This document shows positions 26,527-40,174 of a stretch of 64,000 nucleotides of DNA, piece after piece; position 1 is the first letter of the stretch; every line of letters starts with the position of its first letter. The position numbers were made by a program, and so were the translations under genes. The DNA lies in assembly GCA_016871805.1 (NCBI GenBank), contig VHCG01000011.1, positions 1 to 64,000 on the forward strand, read 5' to 3'. The DNA is from Verrucomicrobiota bacterium. GTDB lineage: Bacteria > Verrucomicrobiota > Verrucomicrobiia > Limisphaerales > UBA9464. The notes under the pieces are model-generated. The model did not search any database. It was not told where the DNA came from and saw nothing but the letters and a program-made list of their open reading frames with translations.

Positions 26527-27435
26527 TCAGTTCCCGTCAGAGTCGGGAGTGGAGCCGAAAGCGGTCACATCTACCGATACCTTCAGGATCTGGTCGGTGC
26601 CCCCCACCAGGACCCCCCGGACCGGTGAGATATCCGCGTAATCACGACCCCAGCCGATCGAGATGTGGCGGAGGGATGGGAAACAGTTGTTCGTCGGATC
26701 GGCATCGATCCAACCGATACCCGGACAGTACAGCGAGACCCAGGCATGGGAGGCATCCACCCCCCGGAGCTTCTCCATTCCAGGAGGGGGGTCGGTCTCA
26801 AGGTAGCCACTGACATATCGGGCCGGAAGACCTATGGAACGAAGGCATGCGATCAGGAAGTGCGCGAAGTCCTGACAGACTCCCCGCCGCTGTTGGAAGA
26901 ACTCCTCCAACGACGTTGAGACCGTCGTCGCCGAAGGATCGAAGCGGAAGTCGGATTGGAGCCGGCCCATCAGGTCGGAGAGGGCATCGATGATAGGTCG
27001 GGAGCGACGGAACGAGACCGAAGCATAGTCTGCGAAGGCCGGGGATGTTGGAACAAGAGGCGACGCATGCGAATGCTCCAGGGCCTCGAGGGTCGCGCGG
27101 GTGCAGTCCACCCGACAACGGGCCCGCACGGACTCCCAGGCCGGAGTCTCCGAGATGTCCGGCACAAAAGCCGGTGTGACGGCCACGCGGGCCCGAGAGG
27201 TGATCGTCAGGGTGCTGTGGGGCCGTTCGACGGCGACGAAGTGGGCCCGATTGCCGAAGTAGTCCCCGTGGGGATTCAGAATGGAGGGTTCCGGTAGGAT
27301 TCGGAACTCGTGGGCGATGCAGCGCTGTCGCGGAGTCTCCCGAGGTTCGAGCCGGAGGAAATGGTGCGAGACGGAGACGGCACTGCGATAGTCGTAGTCG
27401 GTGACGTGGACGATGTCGTAGAGCAGCTCGCGCAT
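26527..27435 (-). CDS. Transglutaminase-like protein (Bact_transglu_N plus core)
   Basis: The 302-residue product starts MRELLYDIVHVTDYDYRS, the usual opening of the bacterial transglutaminase N-terminal domain. The papain-like core carries an intact triad: Cys187 in RRGVCQDFAH, His230 in DASHAWVSLY and Asp246 in WIDADPTNN. No signal peptide is seen, so it is presumably cytoplasmic. It is the last gene of a five-gene operon, 25 bases after the ATP-grasp/alpha-E fusion. In such operons the transglutaminase fold is thought to act as a peptidase or amide-transferring enzyme on a peptide made by the ATP-grasp protein. Confidence 0.9.
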   Translation of the reverse strand: MRELLYDIVHVTDYDYRSAVSVSHHFLRLEPRETPRQRCIAHEFRILPEPSILNPHGDYFGNRAHFVAVERPHSTLTITSRARVAVTPAFVPDISETPAWESVRARCRVDCTRATLEALEHSHASPLVPTSPAFADYASVSFRRSRPIIDALSDLMGRLQSDFRFDPSATTVSTSLEEFFQQRRGVCQDFAHFLIACLRSIGLPARYVSGYLETDPPPGMEKLRGVDASHAWVSLYCPGIGWIDADPTNNCFPSLRHISIGWGRDYADISPVRGVLVGGTDQILKVSVDVTAFGSTPDSDGN

Positions 27436-27460
27436 GGTGGGGTGGGTTGGGATGGTGGGC

Positions 27461-29986
27461 TCAGCTGATCCGAGGGAGTGTGTGGCTGAAGTACCGGTTG
27501 TTGAGATCGTCCGAAAGGCCGGCAAGACCCTGCGAACAGGTCTCCATGAGCCCCACAAGGGCTTCCGGACAGGAGGCATCGGGGCAGGGTGTGATCTGGT
27601 CGAAGTCGGCGGCGCCGATCCGGGTCTGCAGACCTTCGATCAGGACCACCCAGCGGTCGTCGATCCCCACACCGAGCTCGCCCGCGAGGGCGTCGAGATG
27701 GTTCCTGAGAGCGGCGAGCTGGAAGGCGAGCGACCGGGGGTTCGACACCTCCCGGATGAGGATCTCCAGGACATCCGGCCAACGGGCGCTCGAGAAGTAG
27801 CGTCGACGATGGGTCATCACGCTGTCGGCGATCTCGAGGAGAAGACCGAGCAGGACGTCGCTGGGGCCCGGGATGAAGGCGGTTGCGGTGACGAGTCCTA
27901 CCACGGCCGTCCCCCGCTCGAGCCGGCGACCGGAGTCCAGGAACCGCCAACCCGGACCCCGGGTCATGTTCTCCATCTCCAGACCATTGAACGCAGCGAG
28001 ATTCAGGATGAGGTCCTGTATCATCCCCAACGCATGGGCGATCGACTGTCTAACAGGGGGATCCGATGAACCTGGAGCAAGACGGCCGAGAATCCTCCAC
28101 GTGTCCCCAGAGAACCGGTCCCGAACGGCGCTGGCATTATGACGGATCCTGCCCATCAGGTCCTGGATTGAACCGGGCGCCGCAGATCCGTAGATCCAGT
28201 CGAGGATCCGTTCGGTCAGATTGGGATCCCCGGCATCCTCGGAGTCCTCTCCGTCCTCAGGCGGGAGGATCCCAAGATTCTGAACCAGCAGGTTCAGGTC
28301 TGAGAGCTGGCTGACCGACCCGGTCTGGTTCTGGTCGGCGACCAGGCCGAGCACACATCGGAGGATACGCAGGCGCTGTTCCAGGCGCTCGGTGTAGCGA
28401 CCCAGCCAGAATAGGCAGTCGGCAGCTCGGCTCGGCAGGCCGAGGAGACGACGGTCGACCGAGGCCTGGAAGGTGGTGCGTGGACCGACGTCCTCAGAAT
28501 CCTCCGGCGAGCTGAGCACCCAGGTGTCCTTGCTGCCGGCACCGCGCTGCATGGAGACCAGAGGGTCCTCCGCCGAGGCAGCCACCCGCGTCAATCCGCC
28601 CGGCATGACGGAGAAGGAGGAGCCGTTGGTTGCCACAAATGTACGAAGGAGGACGGAGCGTCGATCGAAGCCATCAGGGCTCCAGATGGGACCCGAGGAA
28701 GGACTCATGCATTCCTGGGCGATGAATTCCCTTGGCCGGGCCCGGAGGAGCTCCCTGAGCCTGGACCTCTCCGAGGAGTCCAGGAGGTGGCCGAACCAGA
28801 TCTGTCCGCGTCGTCGTCCGAACGCAGGCTTGATCACGAGATCGTCCAGACGATCCAAGACATGACGGAGGTCGGAGGCAACACCGCACCACCAGGTGGT
28901 CACCGACGGAAGGATCGGGTCCTCCGAAAGGAGGTGGCGACACAGAGGACCGAGGAAGGCCAGGAAGGCTGGACTCTCAATCAGACTGGAACCGAGGGCA
29001 TTGGCGACGGTGACATTGCCGGATCGGGCAGCCTGGACCAGACCCGGGATCCCAAGGACGGATTCCGCCCGAAGCTCCAGCGGATCGCAGAATCCGTCAT
29101 CGATCCGTCGAAGGATGACGTCCACCGGTTGGAGTCCATCCAGGGTCTTTAGGCACACCCGTTCGTTGCGGACGGTCAGGTCAGCCCCTTCCACCAAGGG
29201 GATCCCCAGATGGCGGGCGAGGTACGCATGCTCAAAATAGGTGGCGTTCAGGGGACCTGGAGTGAGCAGGACGATGCCCGGATTGTCCCCACCCCTGGGG
29301 GCGAGTGATTCGAGCATGGATCGCTGGGTGTTGAAAAACGGGCCAAGTCGCCGGACCCCCGCGTCTGTGAGTTCGTCGGGCAGGATCCGTGAGAGCACGG
29401 TCCGGTTCTCATGGGCGTAGCCGGTTCCACTGGGTGACGAGGTCCGGTCGGCAAACGCCAACCATTGGCCGGCCGGTGAGCGGACCAGATCCACCGCGGC
29501 CAGATGGAGCGGTGCCTCACGGGCGCATGGGATGCCGCGACACGGTCGGAGGAAGCCCGGGTTCGAGTAGATCAGTTCCGGCGGGACGAAGCCGTCGAGG
29601 AGAAGTCGCTGTGTGCCGACGTAGAGATCGCTGAGGACGAGATTGAGCAGTCGCGATCTTTGGATGAGTCCCCGCTCCAGGGTCCTCCATTCGGCCGCAG
29701 GCAGGACCAGCGGGACGAGGTCGAGATCCCAGGGCCGATCCGACCCCTTTGGGTCGCCATACACGTTATACGTGATGCCGTGCTCCCGGATGATCCTGTT
29801 TCCCTCGTCGCGACGGGCCGAGAGTTCAGCGGTGCCGAGTCGACCGAGGGACTCGAGGAGACCCCTCCAATGGGGTCTGGGCCGTCCAGACCCCTCGAGA
29901 CATTCGTCATGAACCAACGGATCGGCCGTGGATCCTGGCAGACTCCTCCTCCGAAAGACCGGGAACCCTGGGAAAGCGTCAGTCAT
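27461..29986 (-). CDS. Fusion of circularly permuted ATP-grasp ligase and alpha-E domain
   Basis: The 841-residue product joins two families that the upstream genes of this operon encode separately. Residues about 60-480 form the circularly permuted ATP-grasp part, with REHGITYNVYGDP, LVLSDLYVGTQRLLLDGFVP, VLLTPGPLNATYFEHAYLA, VILRRIDDGFCDPLEL and the late MPGGLTRVA. Residues about 530-835 form the helical alpha-E domain, beginning RAADCLFWLGRYTERLEQRLRILR. Compared with the separate ATP-grasp protein, some positions are changed (for example VDLVRSPAGQW where the partner has GTDLVRDRAGQ). This copy may therefore be diverged in activity. The ATG at 29986 is chosen over an upstream GTG-like start at 30049. 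Confidence 0.88.
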   Translation of the reverse strand: MTDAFPGFPVFRRRSLPGSTADPLVHDECLEGSGRPRPHWRGLLESLGRLGTAELSARRDEGNRIIREHGITYNVYGDPKGSDRPWDLDLVPLVLPAAEWRTLERGLIQRSRLLNLVLSDLYVGTQRLLLDGFVPPELIYSNPGFLRPCRGIPCAREAPLHLAAVDLVRSPAGQWLAFADRTSSPSGTGYAHENRTVLSRILPDELTDAGVRRLGPFFNTQRSMLESLAPRGGDNPGIVLLTPGPLNATYFEHAYLARHLGIPLVEGADLTVRNERVCLKTLDGLQPVDVILRRIDDGFCDPLELRAESVLGIPGLVQAARSGNVTVANALGSSLIESPAFLAFLGPLCRHLLSEDPILPSVTTWWCGVASDLRHVLDRLDDLVIKPAFGRRRGQIWFGHLLDSSERSRLRELLRARPREFIAQECMSPSSGPIWSPDGFDRRSVLLRTFVATNGSSFSVMPGGLTRVAASAEDPLVSMQRGAGSKDTWVLSSPEDSEDVGPRTTFQASVDRRLLGLPSRAADCLFWLGRYTERLEQRLRILRCVLGLVADQNQTGSVSQLSDLNLLVQNLGILPPEDGEDSEDAGDPNLTERILDWIYGSAAPGSIQDLMGRIRHNASAVRDRFSGDTWRILGRLAPGSSDPPVRQSIAHALGMIQDLILNLAAFNGLEMENMTRGPGWRFLDSGRRLERGTAVVGLVTATAFIPGPSDVLLGLLLEIADSVMTHRRRYFSSARWPDVLEILIREVSNPRSLAFQLAALRNHLDALAGELGVGIDDRWVVLIEGLQTRIGAADFDQITPCPDASCPEALVGLMETCSQGLAGLSDDLNNRYFSHTLPRIS

Positions 29987-30055
29987 GCGATGTCGGCGAG
30001 CGACCTCAGCGGGGGAAACGTCTCCCCGAGGCGGATGTCGCGGTCCCAAGATCTC

Positions 30056-33000
30056 TCAGACGCATCGGAGATCCAAGGTGAAGGGGAATTCCTGGGATCG
30101 ACGGACCGGGGTCACAGCGATGGGTCCCGGGGTGTGGCCATGGGTCATGAACCGGGCGAGTCGGCGGCTCTCGGCCTCAAAGGCATTCACCGGAAAGGTG
30201 TCGTGATTCCGGCCTCCGGGATGGGCCACGTGGTAGGTGCAGCCTCCGAGGGAACGTCGGTTCCAGGTGTCGACGAGATCGAAGACCAGCGGAGCGTGGA
30301 CGCCGATGGTCGGTTGGAGGCACTGGGCGGGTTGCCACGCCCGGTAGCGGACGCCAGCCACCTGTTCGACATGGGGACCGGTCGGATGAAGGGGAACCCG
30401 ATGCCCGTTGCAGGTGAGCGCAAAACGCTCCCCGATCATTCCCCGCGCGGAGACCTGGAGCCGTTCGAGGGAGCTGTCGACATAGCGGACCGTTCCCCCC
30501 GAGGCGGGCTCCTCCCCAAGGACATGCCAGGGTTCGAGGGCTGTCCGGAGCTCGAGATGGATGTCCCGGACCGAGAGGTCCCCGATCCGAGGGAACCGGA
30601 ATTCAAAGTGGGGTTCGAACCACCCCTCCTCGAAGGCATAGCCCGATTCACGAAGATCCCGCAGGACCTCGATGAAGTCGGTTCGGCAGAAATGCGGGAG
30701 CATCCACCGGTCATGCAGGTCGGTGCCCCAGCGCACGAGGGCGTTCTCGTAGGGATGGTCCCAGAACCGGGCCACGAGCCCCCGGATCAGGAGCTGCTGG
30801 GCAAGACTCATCCGAGGGTGGGGAGGCATCTCGAACCCCCGGAGCTCGACAAGGCCCAAAATACCCGAGGCCGAATCCGGGGAGTAGAGCTTGTCGATGC
30901 TGAACTCTGCCCGGTGGGTGTTGCCGCTGGAGTCGATGAGGAGATTCCGGAAGAGACGATCCACCAACCACGGCGGGATCTGGGATCCAGGGTTCGGAAC
31001 CTGACGGAAGGCGAGCTCCAGTTCATGGAGTCCGTCATGACGGGCTTCGTCCAGCCGAGGGGCCTGGCTGGTGGGACCGATGAACAGGCCACTGAAGAGC
31101 CAGCTCAAAGAGGGATGGTTCTGCCAGTAGGTCAGGAGCGACCGGAGCAGGTCGGGTCGGCGCAGGAACGGGGAGTCCGACGGGGTCTCACCGCCGAGAA
31201 CGATGTGGTTTCCACCGCCTGTCCCGGTATGCCGCCCGTCGAGCATGAACTTCTCGGCGCACAATCCAGTCAGTCGGGCTTCGTCATAGAGGACGGTCGT
31301 CCGGTCCACGAGTTCATCCCAGGAGCGGCTGGGGTGGAGATTGACCTCGATCACCCCCGGATCCGGCGTCACTGCCATCTTTTCGATCCGTGAGTCGTGG
31401 GGCGGCTGCTCGCCTTCCAGGATCACCGGCAGACCGAGCGTCGCAGCCGAGGCCTCGATGGCCGAGACGAGATCGAGATAGCTCTCGGTCGACGGCAGCG
31501 GCGGCATGAACACATGAAGACGGCCCTCACGAGGCTCCACGCACAGGGCGGTCCGGATGATCCAGGACGCGGACTCCCCGGTGGACGGTCGTCTCTCATC
31601 GAGCTTCTGGGCACGCAGCCCGCCGGGTCCGGATTCTGGGTAGACGGAGGATCCGGTGGCTGCATCCCTCCTGAGAAACCTCAACGGGAGCGGAGGAAGC
31701 GGTTGGGTGGGATCCTGGACATGGACATGCGGATGGTCGTTCTCCGAGACCCACGGGATGGAATCCAAGGGCAGGCGAAGGCCCATCGGGGAGTCCCCCG
31801 GAATCAGCCAGAGCGTGTCCGCATCACGGAGGAACCACGGACCGCTGCGCCATCCGAGATCCGGATCGGAGGCCAAAGGAAGGGCATAGCCCACCACCGA
31901 TCCGACGCCGTTCTGAAAGATCCGCGCCAATCGATCCCGTTCGAGTCGATCCCTCAGCCGGGACGCCTCGGCGGTGACGTTGCTGGGGAGGCGACGCTCC
32001 TTCCAGGTCAGGTAGAACACATCCTCGAATCCCGGGAGGAGCCATTGGTCCTCGACACCAAGCTGTTGGCAGATGCCCTTAACCAGGGCGAGGGCTTCGT
32101 CGGGGCCGTGTCCTGGGTTCACCGACTCGTCTGCGATGAGGGCGTCGTTCCTCCAGATCGGCACGCCATCCTTCCTCCAGAATGCGGCGAGAGCCCAGCG
32201 GGGCAGGGGTTCGCCGGGATACCACTTGCCCTGGCCGTAGTGGAGGAGGGCACCCGGCGCGAAACGGAGTTTGAGACGTCGCAGAAGGTCTCCGGACAGC
32301 ACCCGCTTCCGCGCGGAGACCGCCGTCGAGTTCCACTCGGCCGCCTTCGGATCGTCGATCGATACTAAGGTGGGTTCACCACCGAGAGTCAGCCGGACAT
32401 CACCCCGGAGCAGATCGGCGTCGATGCGGTGGCCGAGGTCTAGGATGCCCGACCACTCCTCCTCGGAATAGGGGCGGGTCACCCTTGGGCTTTCATAGAT
32501 GCGGGTGACCGACATCTCGTGGATGAGATGGGACTTACAGGGATCCACCTCACCGGTGACCGGGGCCGCGGATCCTGGTTCGGGAGTGCACGAGAGAGGG
32601 ATGTGTCCCTCCCCGGCGAGGAGGCCTGAGGTGGGGTCGAGACCGATCCAACCTGCTCCCGGAAGGTAGACCTCGCACCAGGCATGGAGATCGGTGAAAT
32701 CGGAGGATGGACCCGGGAGGCCCGACACTGGTTTCACGTCCGGGGCGAGCTGGATGAGATATCCGCTGACGAACCGGGCGGCCAGACCCAGATGACGGAT
32801 CAGGTGGACCAGGAGCCAGGCCGAATCCCTGCATGAACCGGACCCGAGTCGGAGCGTGATTTCCGGCGATTGGACCCCTGGCTCTAGGCGGATCAGATAG
32901 CGGATCGCCTCCTGGACCCGACGGTTCAGGGCAACGATGAAGTCGATGGTCTGGACCCTGTGGATGGAGGGGCCGAGAGGGAAGGCCCAGTCCGTGCCGA

Positions 33001-33415
33001 GCAGGATTCGGCAGGTCGAGTGCAGGAAGTCGAGGACCGGAGCAGGGGGTTCACCTATGTCGAGAAAGGGTTCCAGGTCCCGGCCAAGGGAGCCTCCGTA
33101 GGAGAAAGGAAATGCGGTCGCCTGGGGCTCGAGGAAGAAGTCGAACGGATTGAGGACCGACATCTCGGCGACCAGGTCGATCTCGAGGCAGAGCTCCTCC
33201 ATCGGATCCGGGAAGGTGAGTCGGGCATTCCAGTTGGAGAACGGATCCTGCTGCCAATGGATGAAGTGCGGTCCGCCCGTGATCCGTTGGGAGTAGCTCA
33301 GGATGCGGGTCCTGCTGTGCGGAGCGGGGCGGAGTCGGACGACGTGGGGACCGTGTCCGACGGGTTTGTCGTACCGGTAGTGGGTGCGATGGTGCAGCGC
33401 GACGTGGATGGCCAT
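30056..33415 (-). CDS. Transglutaminase fused to DUF2126 domain
   Basis: This large 1119-residue protein has an N-terminal transglutaminase part (residues 1-290) and a long DUF2126 region (about 300-1110). The transglutaminase part opens MAIHVALHHRTHYRYDKPV and has Cys195 in GSCRDSA, His244 in DLHAW and Asp260 in GLDPTSG. The DUF2126 region contains DVRLTLGGEPTLVSIDD, the HVFMPPLPSTESYLDL segment, DEARLTGLCAEKFMLDGRHTGTGGGNHIVLGG and TYHVAHPGGRN. DUF2126 is consistently linked with ATP-grasp/alpha-E genes and resembles glutamine-synthetase-like amidoligases according to published family analyses. The catalysed reaction is unknown. The gene is 16 bases from the alpha-E gene, in the same operon. 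Confidence 0.93.
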   Translation of the reverse strand: MAIHVALHHRTHYRYDKPVGHGPHVVRLRPAPHSRTRILSYSQRITGGPHFIHWQQDPFSNWNARLTFPDPMEELCLEIDLVAEMSVLNPFDFFLEPQATAFPFSYGGSLGRDLEPFLDIGEPPAPVLDFLHSTCRILLGTDWAFPLGPSIHRVQTIDFIVALNRRVQEAIRYLIRLEPGVQSPEITLRLGSGSCRDSAWLLVHLIRHLGLAARFVSGYLIQLAPDVKPVSGLPGPSSDFTDLHAWCEVYLPGAGWIGLDPTSGLLAGEGHIPLSCTPEPGSAAPVTGEVDPCKSHLIHEMSVTRIYESPRVTRPYSEEEWSGILDLGHRIDADLLRGDVRLTLGGEPTLVSIDDPKAAEWNSTAVSARKRVLSGDLLRRLKLRFAPGALLHYGQGKWYPGEPLPRWALAAFWRKDGVPIWRNDALIADESVNPGHGPDEALALVKGICQQLGVEDQWLLPGFEDVFYLTWKERRLPSNVTAEASRLRDRLERDRLARIFQNGVGSVVGYALPLASDPDLGWRSGPWFLRDADTLWLIPGDSPMGLRLPLDSIPWVSENDHPHVHVQDPTQPLPPLPLRFLRRDAATGSSVYPESGPGGLRAQKLDERRPSTGESASWIIRTALCVEPREGRLHVFMPPLPSTESYLDLVSAIEASAATLGLPVILEGEQPPHDSRIEKMAVTPDPGVIEVNLHPSRSWDELVDRTTVLYDEARLTGLCAEKFMLDGRHTGTGGGNHIVLGGETPSDSPFLRRPDLLRSLLTYWQNHPSLSWLFSGLFIGPTSQAPRLDEARHDGLHELELAFRQVPNPGSQIPPWLVDRLFRNLLIDSSGNTHRAEFSIDKLYSPDSASGILGLVELRGFEMPPHPRMSLAQQLLIRGLVARFWDHPYENALVRWGTDLHDRWMLPHFCRTDFIEVLRDLRESGYAFEEGWFEPHFEFRFPRIGDLSVRDIHLELRTALEPWHVLGEEPASGGTVRYVDSSLERLQVSARGMIGERFALTCNGHRVPLHPTGPHVEQVAGVRYRAWQPAQCLQPTIGVHAPLVFDLVDTWNRRSLGGCTYHVAHPGGRNHDTFPVNAFEAESRRLARFMTHGHTPGPIAVTPVRRSQEFPFTLDLRCV

Positions 33416-33431
33416 GGCGGGAGGACGAGGC

Positions 33432-34421
33432 TCAGTGGGCCTCGTTGTAGCGGCTCCGACGGCTCACCGTGGGTGTCCGGAAGGCGAAGAAGGAATCGTG
33501 GATGCCGGAGCCAACGAGGTTGATCTTGGTCTGGAGCTCGTCGAGGTACCCATGGAGGCCGGCGTCCTCGATCTCGTCCACCTGGGTGAACGCCAGGTCC
33601 GAGCAGAGCTGACCGAGAAGCTTCTCCGAGGGGTTCCGGAAGCTGCCCAGCGGGGTTCCCGTGATGTGGTGGAGCGAACTGCGGGCGCCGTCGAGACAGT
33701 GACGGACGCTCCGGGGGAAGTCGGGATCGAGGAGGAGGAACTTGATGATGCCATCGGGACGGATCCGACCGTGGCGCTTCCGATACATCTCGAAGGCGCT
33801 CGCGCTTCGGAGGACCGCGGCCCAATGGATGTCGTCGAGACCTGCGACAATCTCGGACCCGGATCCGGCCGGGATGTAGTACTTCACGTCCAGGATCCGT
33901 GAGGTCTTGTCGGCGCGTTCGATGAGGCGTCCGAGCTCGATGAAGTGCCAGGCCTCGTTCCGGGTCATCGTGGCTCCCGTGATGCCGCTGAAAAGGTGAC
34001 AGGCCTGCTTGACCTCGGAGTAGAACGCGAGGGTCATCTCCGGGCCGACACTGCCCTGAGCGGCCTTGTCCAAGAGCCTGAGGTAGAAGCTGTTCAGCTG
34101 CTCCCACATCTCCGATGAGATGATCTCGCGGATGGACCGTGCGTTCTCGCGGGCCCCACCGAGACATGATAGGATGGAGTAGGAGTTCTCGAGATCGAAG
34201 CTGAGGAAGTGGATGGTGCTGTTGGAATCGGCGACACCGCATTGGCGGTTGAAGGTCTCGCTGTCGCCGAGGGTATCGATGAGCGGTTGCCACTGCTGTT
34301 TGCCCCCGACCGGGTTGTCCAGCATCAGGTTCAGGTTCACGTCGATGATGCGGGCGACATTCTCGGCCCGCTCTACGTAGCGGCTCATCCAGTACAGGGA
34401 ATCGGCGACGCGGCTCAGCAT
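33432..34421 (-). CDS. Stand-alone alpha-E domain protein (DUF403)
   Basis: The 329-residue all-helical protein starts MLSRVADSLYWMSRYVERAENVARIIDVNLNLML, the signature of the alpha-E family. The conserved D-S-L-Y-W-x-x-R-Y-x-E-R-A-E positions are all kept. Further family segments are NARSIREIISSEMWEQLN, FIELGRLIERADKTSRILD and FLLLDPDFPRSVRHCL. It always travels with circularly permuted ATP-grasp proteins and is presumed to be their partner, possibly binding the substrate. It lies 19 bases after the ATP-grasp gene and 16 bases before the DUF2126 gene. Confidence 0.93.
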   Translation of the reverse strand: MLSRVADSLYWMSRYVERAENVARIIDVNLNLMLDNPVGGKQQWQPLIDTLGDSETFNRQCGVADSNSTIHFLSFDLENSYSILSCLGGARENARSIREIISSEMWEQLNSFYLRLLDKAAQGSVGPEMTLAFYSEVKQACHLFSGITGATMTRNEAWHFIELGRLIERADKTSRILDVKYYIPAGSGSEIVAGLDDIHWAAVLRSASAFEMYRKRHGRIRPDGIIKFLLLDPDFPRSVRHCLDGARSSLHHITGTPLGSFRNPSEKLLGQLCSDLAFTQVDEIEDAGLHGYLDELQTKINLVGSGIHDSFFAFRTPTVSRRSRYNEAH

Positions 34422-34440
34422 GGTGGTTGGGGTTCCGGAA

Positions 34441-35955
34441 CTAGTGCGGGGTCAACGGGGAGGCCAGGACCATCGCGGGAGGCCTTCCGCCGGCCGAGGC
34501 GGTCGGGGGGGCTCCCTCCTCCGGTTCGGCCAAGACCCAGGTGTCCTTGGTGCCGCCACCCTGGGACGAGTTGACGACCAGCGAGCCCTTCCTCAAGGCA
34601 ACCCGGGTCAGCCCCCCTGGCAGGACGAAGATGTCGCGGCCGTAGAGGATGTACGGTCGCAGATCCACATGGCGCCCCTCGAGATGGTCCTCGCAGATGG
34701 TTGGGACCCGGGACAGCGACAGCGTTGGCTGGGCGATGTAGTTCCTCGGGTTGGCCAGAATGAGACGGCGGAACTCCTCGATATTCTCCTTCGATGAGTG
34801 CGGTCCGATCAGCATGCCGTAGCCACCGGATTCGTTGGCGGCCTTCACCACGAGATCCCCCAGGTGCTCGAGGACGTAGCTGAGATCCTGTTCCTCGGAA
34901 CAGATGTAGGTGGTGACGTTGGGGATGATGGCCTCCTCCCCGAGGTAGTATTTGATCACCCGGGGGATGTAGGCGTAGACCGCCTTGTCGTCCGCCACAC
35001 CTGTGCCGGGTGCGTTGGCGAGGGCGACATTGCCCGCCTTGTAGACCTTCATGAGCCCGGGTACCCCGAGCATGGAGTCCGGACGGAACGCCCGCGGATC
35101 CAAGAAGTCGTCGTCAATGCGGCGATAGATGACATCGACCCGCTCGAAACCGTTGGTCGTGCGCATCCAGACAAAGCCCTCATGGACCACGAGGTCGCTG
35201 CCCTCGACGAGCTCGACGCCCATCTGCTGTGCCAGGAAGGAGTGCTCGAAGTAGGCGGAGTTGTAGCGACCAGGAGTGAGGACCACCACACGCGGCTGGC
35301 TGCCGCCGTCCGGCGTGATGAACTCGAGGATGTCGCGCAGACGGGCCGGGTAGTTGGAGACGGGGCGGATCCGGGCCCCGGAGAACACTTCCGGAAACAG
35401 GTTCTTCATCAGCCGACGGTTCTCGAGGACGTAGGAGACGCCAGAGGGGCATCGGATGTTGTCCTCGAGCACCAGGATCTGCCCGGCGCGGTCCCGGACG
35501 AGGTCGGTCCCAGTGACATGGCACCAGATGCCCTGGGGCGGCTTCAGTCCGATGCACTGCTCCCTAAAGCCCTTGGACGAGGCGATGACCTCCCGGGGGA
35601 TGATGCCGTCCCGGAGGATTTTCTGATCATGGTAGAGATCGTCGAGAAACAGATTCAGGGCGAGAATCCGCTGTTGGAGACCCTGCTCGAGGCGGCGCCA
35701 TTCGGAACCGGAGACGATCCGTGGGATGAGGTCGAACGGTAGCGTCTTCTCAACTCCGCGATTGTCGCTGTAGACGTTGAACGTGATCCCCGCCTGCATC
35801 AGAGCCCGTTCGGCGGACTTCTGGCGGAGCTTCAGCTCGCCTTGGGGAAGGCCCTCGATCTCCCTGGCAAGGAGTCGCGAAGCGGGATGGGGTTCTCCGG
35901 ACGAGGAGATCATCTCGTCGTAGAAGTCGCCCCGGTCGTATCCGAAAAAATTCAT
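34441..35955 (-). CDS. Circularly permuted ATP-grasp protein (DUF404/DUF407)
   Basis: The 504-residue product starts MNFFGYDRGDFYDEM. Family motifs include QAGITFNVYSDNRGVEK, PFDLIPRIV, LFLDDLYHDQKILRDGIIP, TGTDLVRDRAGQILVLEDN with CPSGVSYVLENR, VVLTPGRYNSAYFEHSFLAQQMG, YRRIDDDFLDPRAFR and FVLPGGLTRVALRKGSLVVNSSQGGG. All ATP-binding positions visible in the family appear present, so it should be the active ligase of the operon. It is the first gene after a 322-base leader. The frame is open upstream to 36114, but the sequence there is basic, Pro-rich and unlike the family. Confidence 0.93.
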   Translation of the reverse strand: MNFFGYDRGDFYDEMISSSGEPHPASRLLAREIEGLPQGELKLRQKSAERALMQAGITFNVYSDNRGVEKTLPFDLIPRIVSGSEWRRLEQGLQQRILALNLFLDDLYHDQKILRDGIIPREVIASSKGFREQCIGLKPPQGIWCHVTGTDLVRDRAGQILVLEDNIRCPSGVSYVLENRRLMKNLFPEVFSGARIRPVSNYPARLRDILEFITPDGGSQPRVVVLTPGRYNSAYFEHSFLAQQMGVELVEGSDLVVHEGFVWMRTTNGFERVDVIYRRIDDDFLDPRAFRPDSMLGVPGLMKVYKAGNVALANAPGTGVADDKAVYAYIPRVIKYYLGEEAIIPNVTTYICSEEQDLSYVLEHLGDLVVKAANESGGYGMLIGPHSSKENIEEFRRLILANPRNYIAQPTLSLSRVPTICEDHLEGRHVDLRPYILYGRDIFVLPGGLTRVALRKGSLVVNSSQGGGTKDTWVLAEPEEGAPPTASAGGRPPAMVLASPLTPH

Positions 35956-36277
35956 GGCGGGAGCCGGACCCGCACTGGCAGGTCCGTCGGGACTCAACCG
36001 CAGACGGCATGCCATTCGGTCCGCGAGGGGCTGATCCGTCGCTGTGAGCACCGGGAGGGAGGGGATTCGAGCCCCTGAAAACCGGGGTTTGGCGGGCTTC
36101 CCGGTCCGGGTCAACCCCCTGGCACCCGCGACCGAAGAGAAGGCAATGGGAGACTGGAACTGCGGGCACTGACTCGGAATGAACAGCTTGGGTAGAATGG
36201 GTCAAGGCCTGGGTCCGGGATCTGCGGTAGTGAAGACCGGGGGATTTCCGTGGATTGCCAGACTCCGAAGGGGAGAA
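35956..36277. other. Leader/promoter region upstream of the ATP-grasp operon
   Basis: This 322-base stretch between the ATP-grasp start and tRNA-Pro holds no convincing gene. It presumably carries the promoter of the five-gene minus-strand operon. A read-through frame extends from 35955 to 36114 without family similarity. No clear -35/-10 pair, riboswitch or terminator was identified. Confidence 0.35.
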
Positions 36278-36354
36278 TGGTCGGGACGACAGGATTTGAA
36301 CCTGCGACGTCTTGCTCCCAAAGCAAGTGCTCTACCGGGCTGAGCTACGTCCCG
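36278..36354 (-). tRNA. tRNA-Pro(UGG)
   Basis: This is a 77-nt tRNA with acceptor stem CGGGACG/CGTCCCG and encoded A-CCA. The anticodon stem CTTGC/GCAAG closes loop TTTGGGA, giving UGG. The 5' C is characteristic of bacterial tRNA-Pro. The T arm GGTTCAAATCC is standard. Confidence 0.95.
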
Positions 36355-36469
36355 AACCGCAACGCGTCGACTGTGCGCTGCGGCCCCGGACCGGGAAAGC
36401 CTTTCTTCTGGGACACTGCGCGATGACAAACCGGGTCCGAACCCCCTCGGCCCTCGGGACGCGACGCGT

Positions 36470-40174
<3,705 letters not shown>

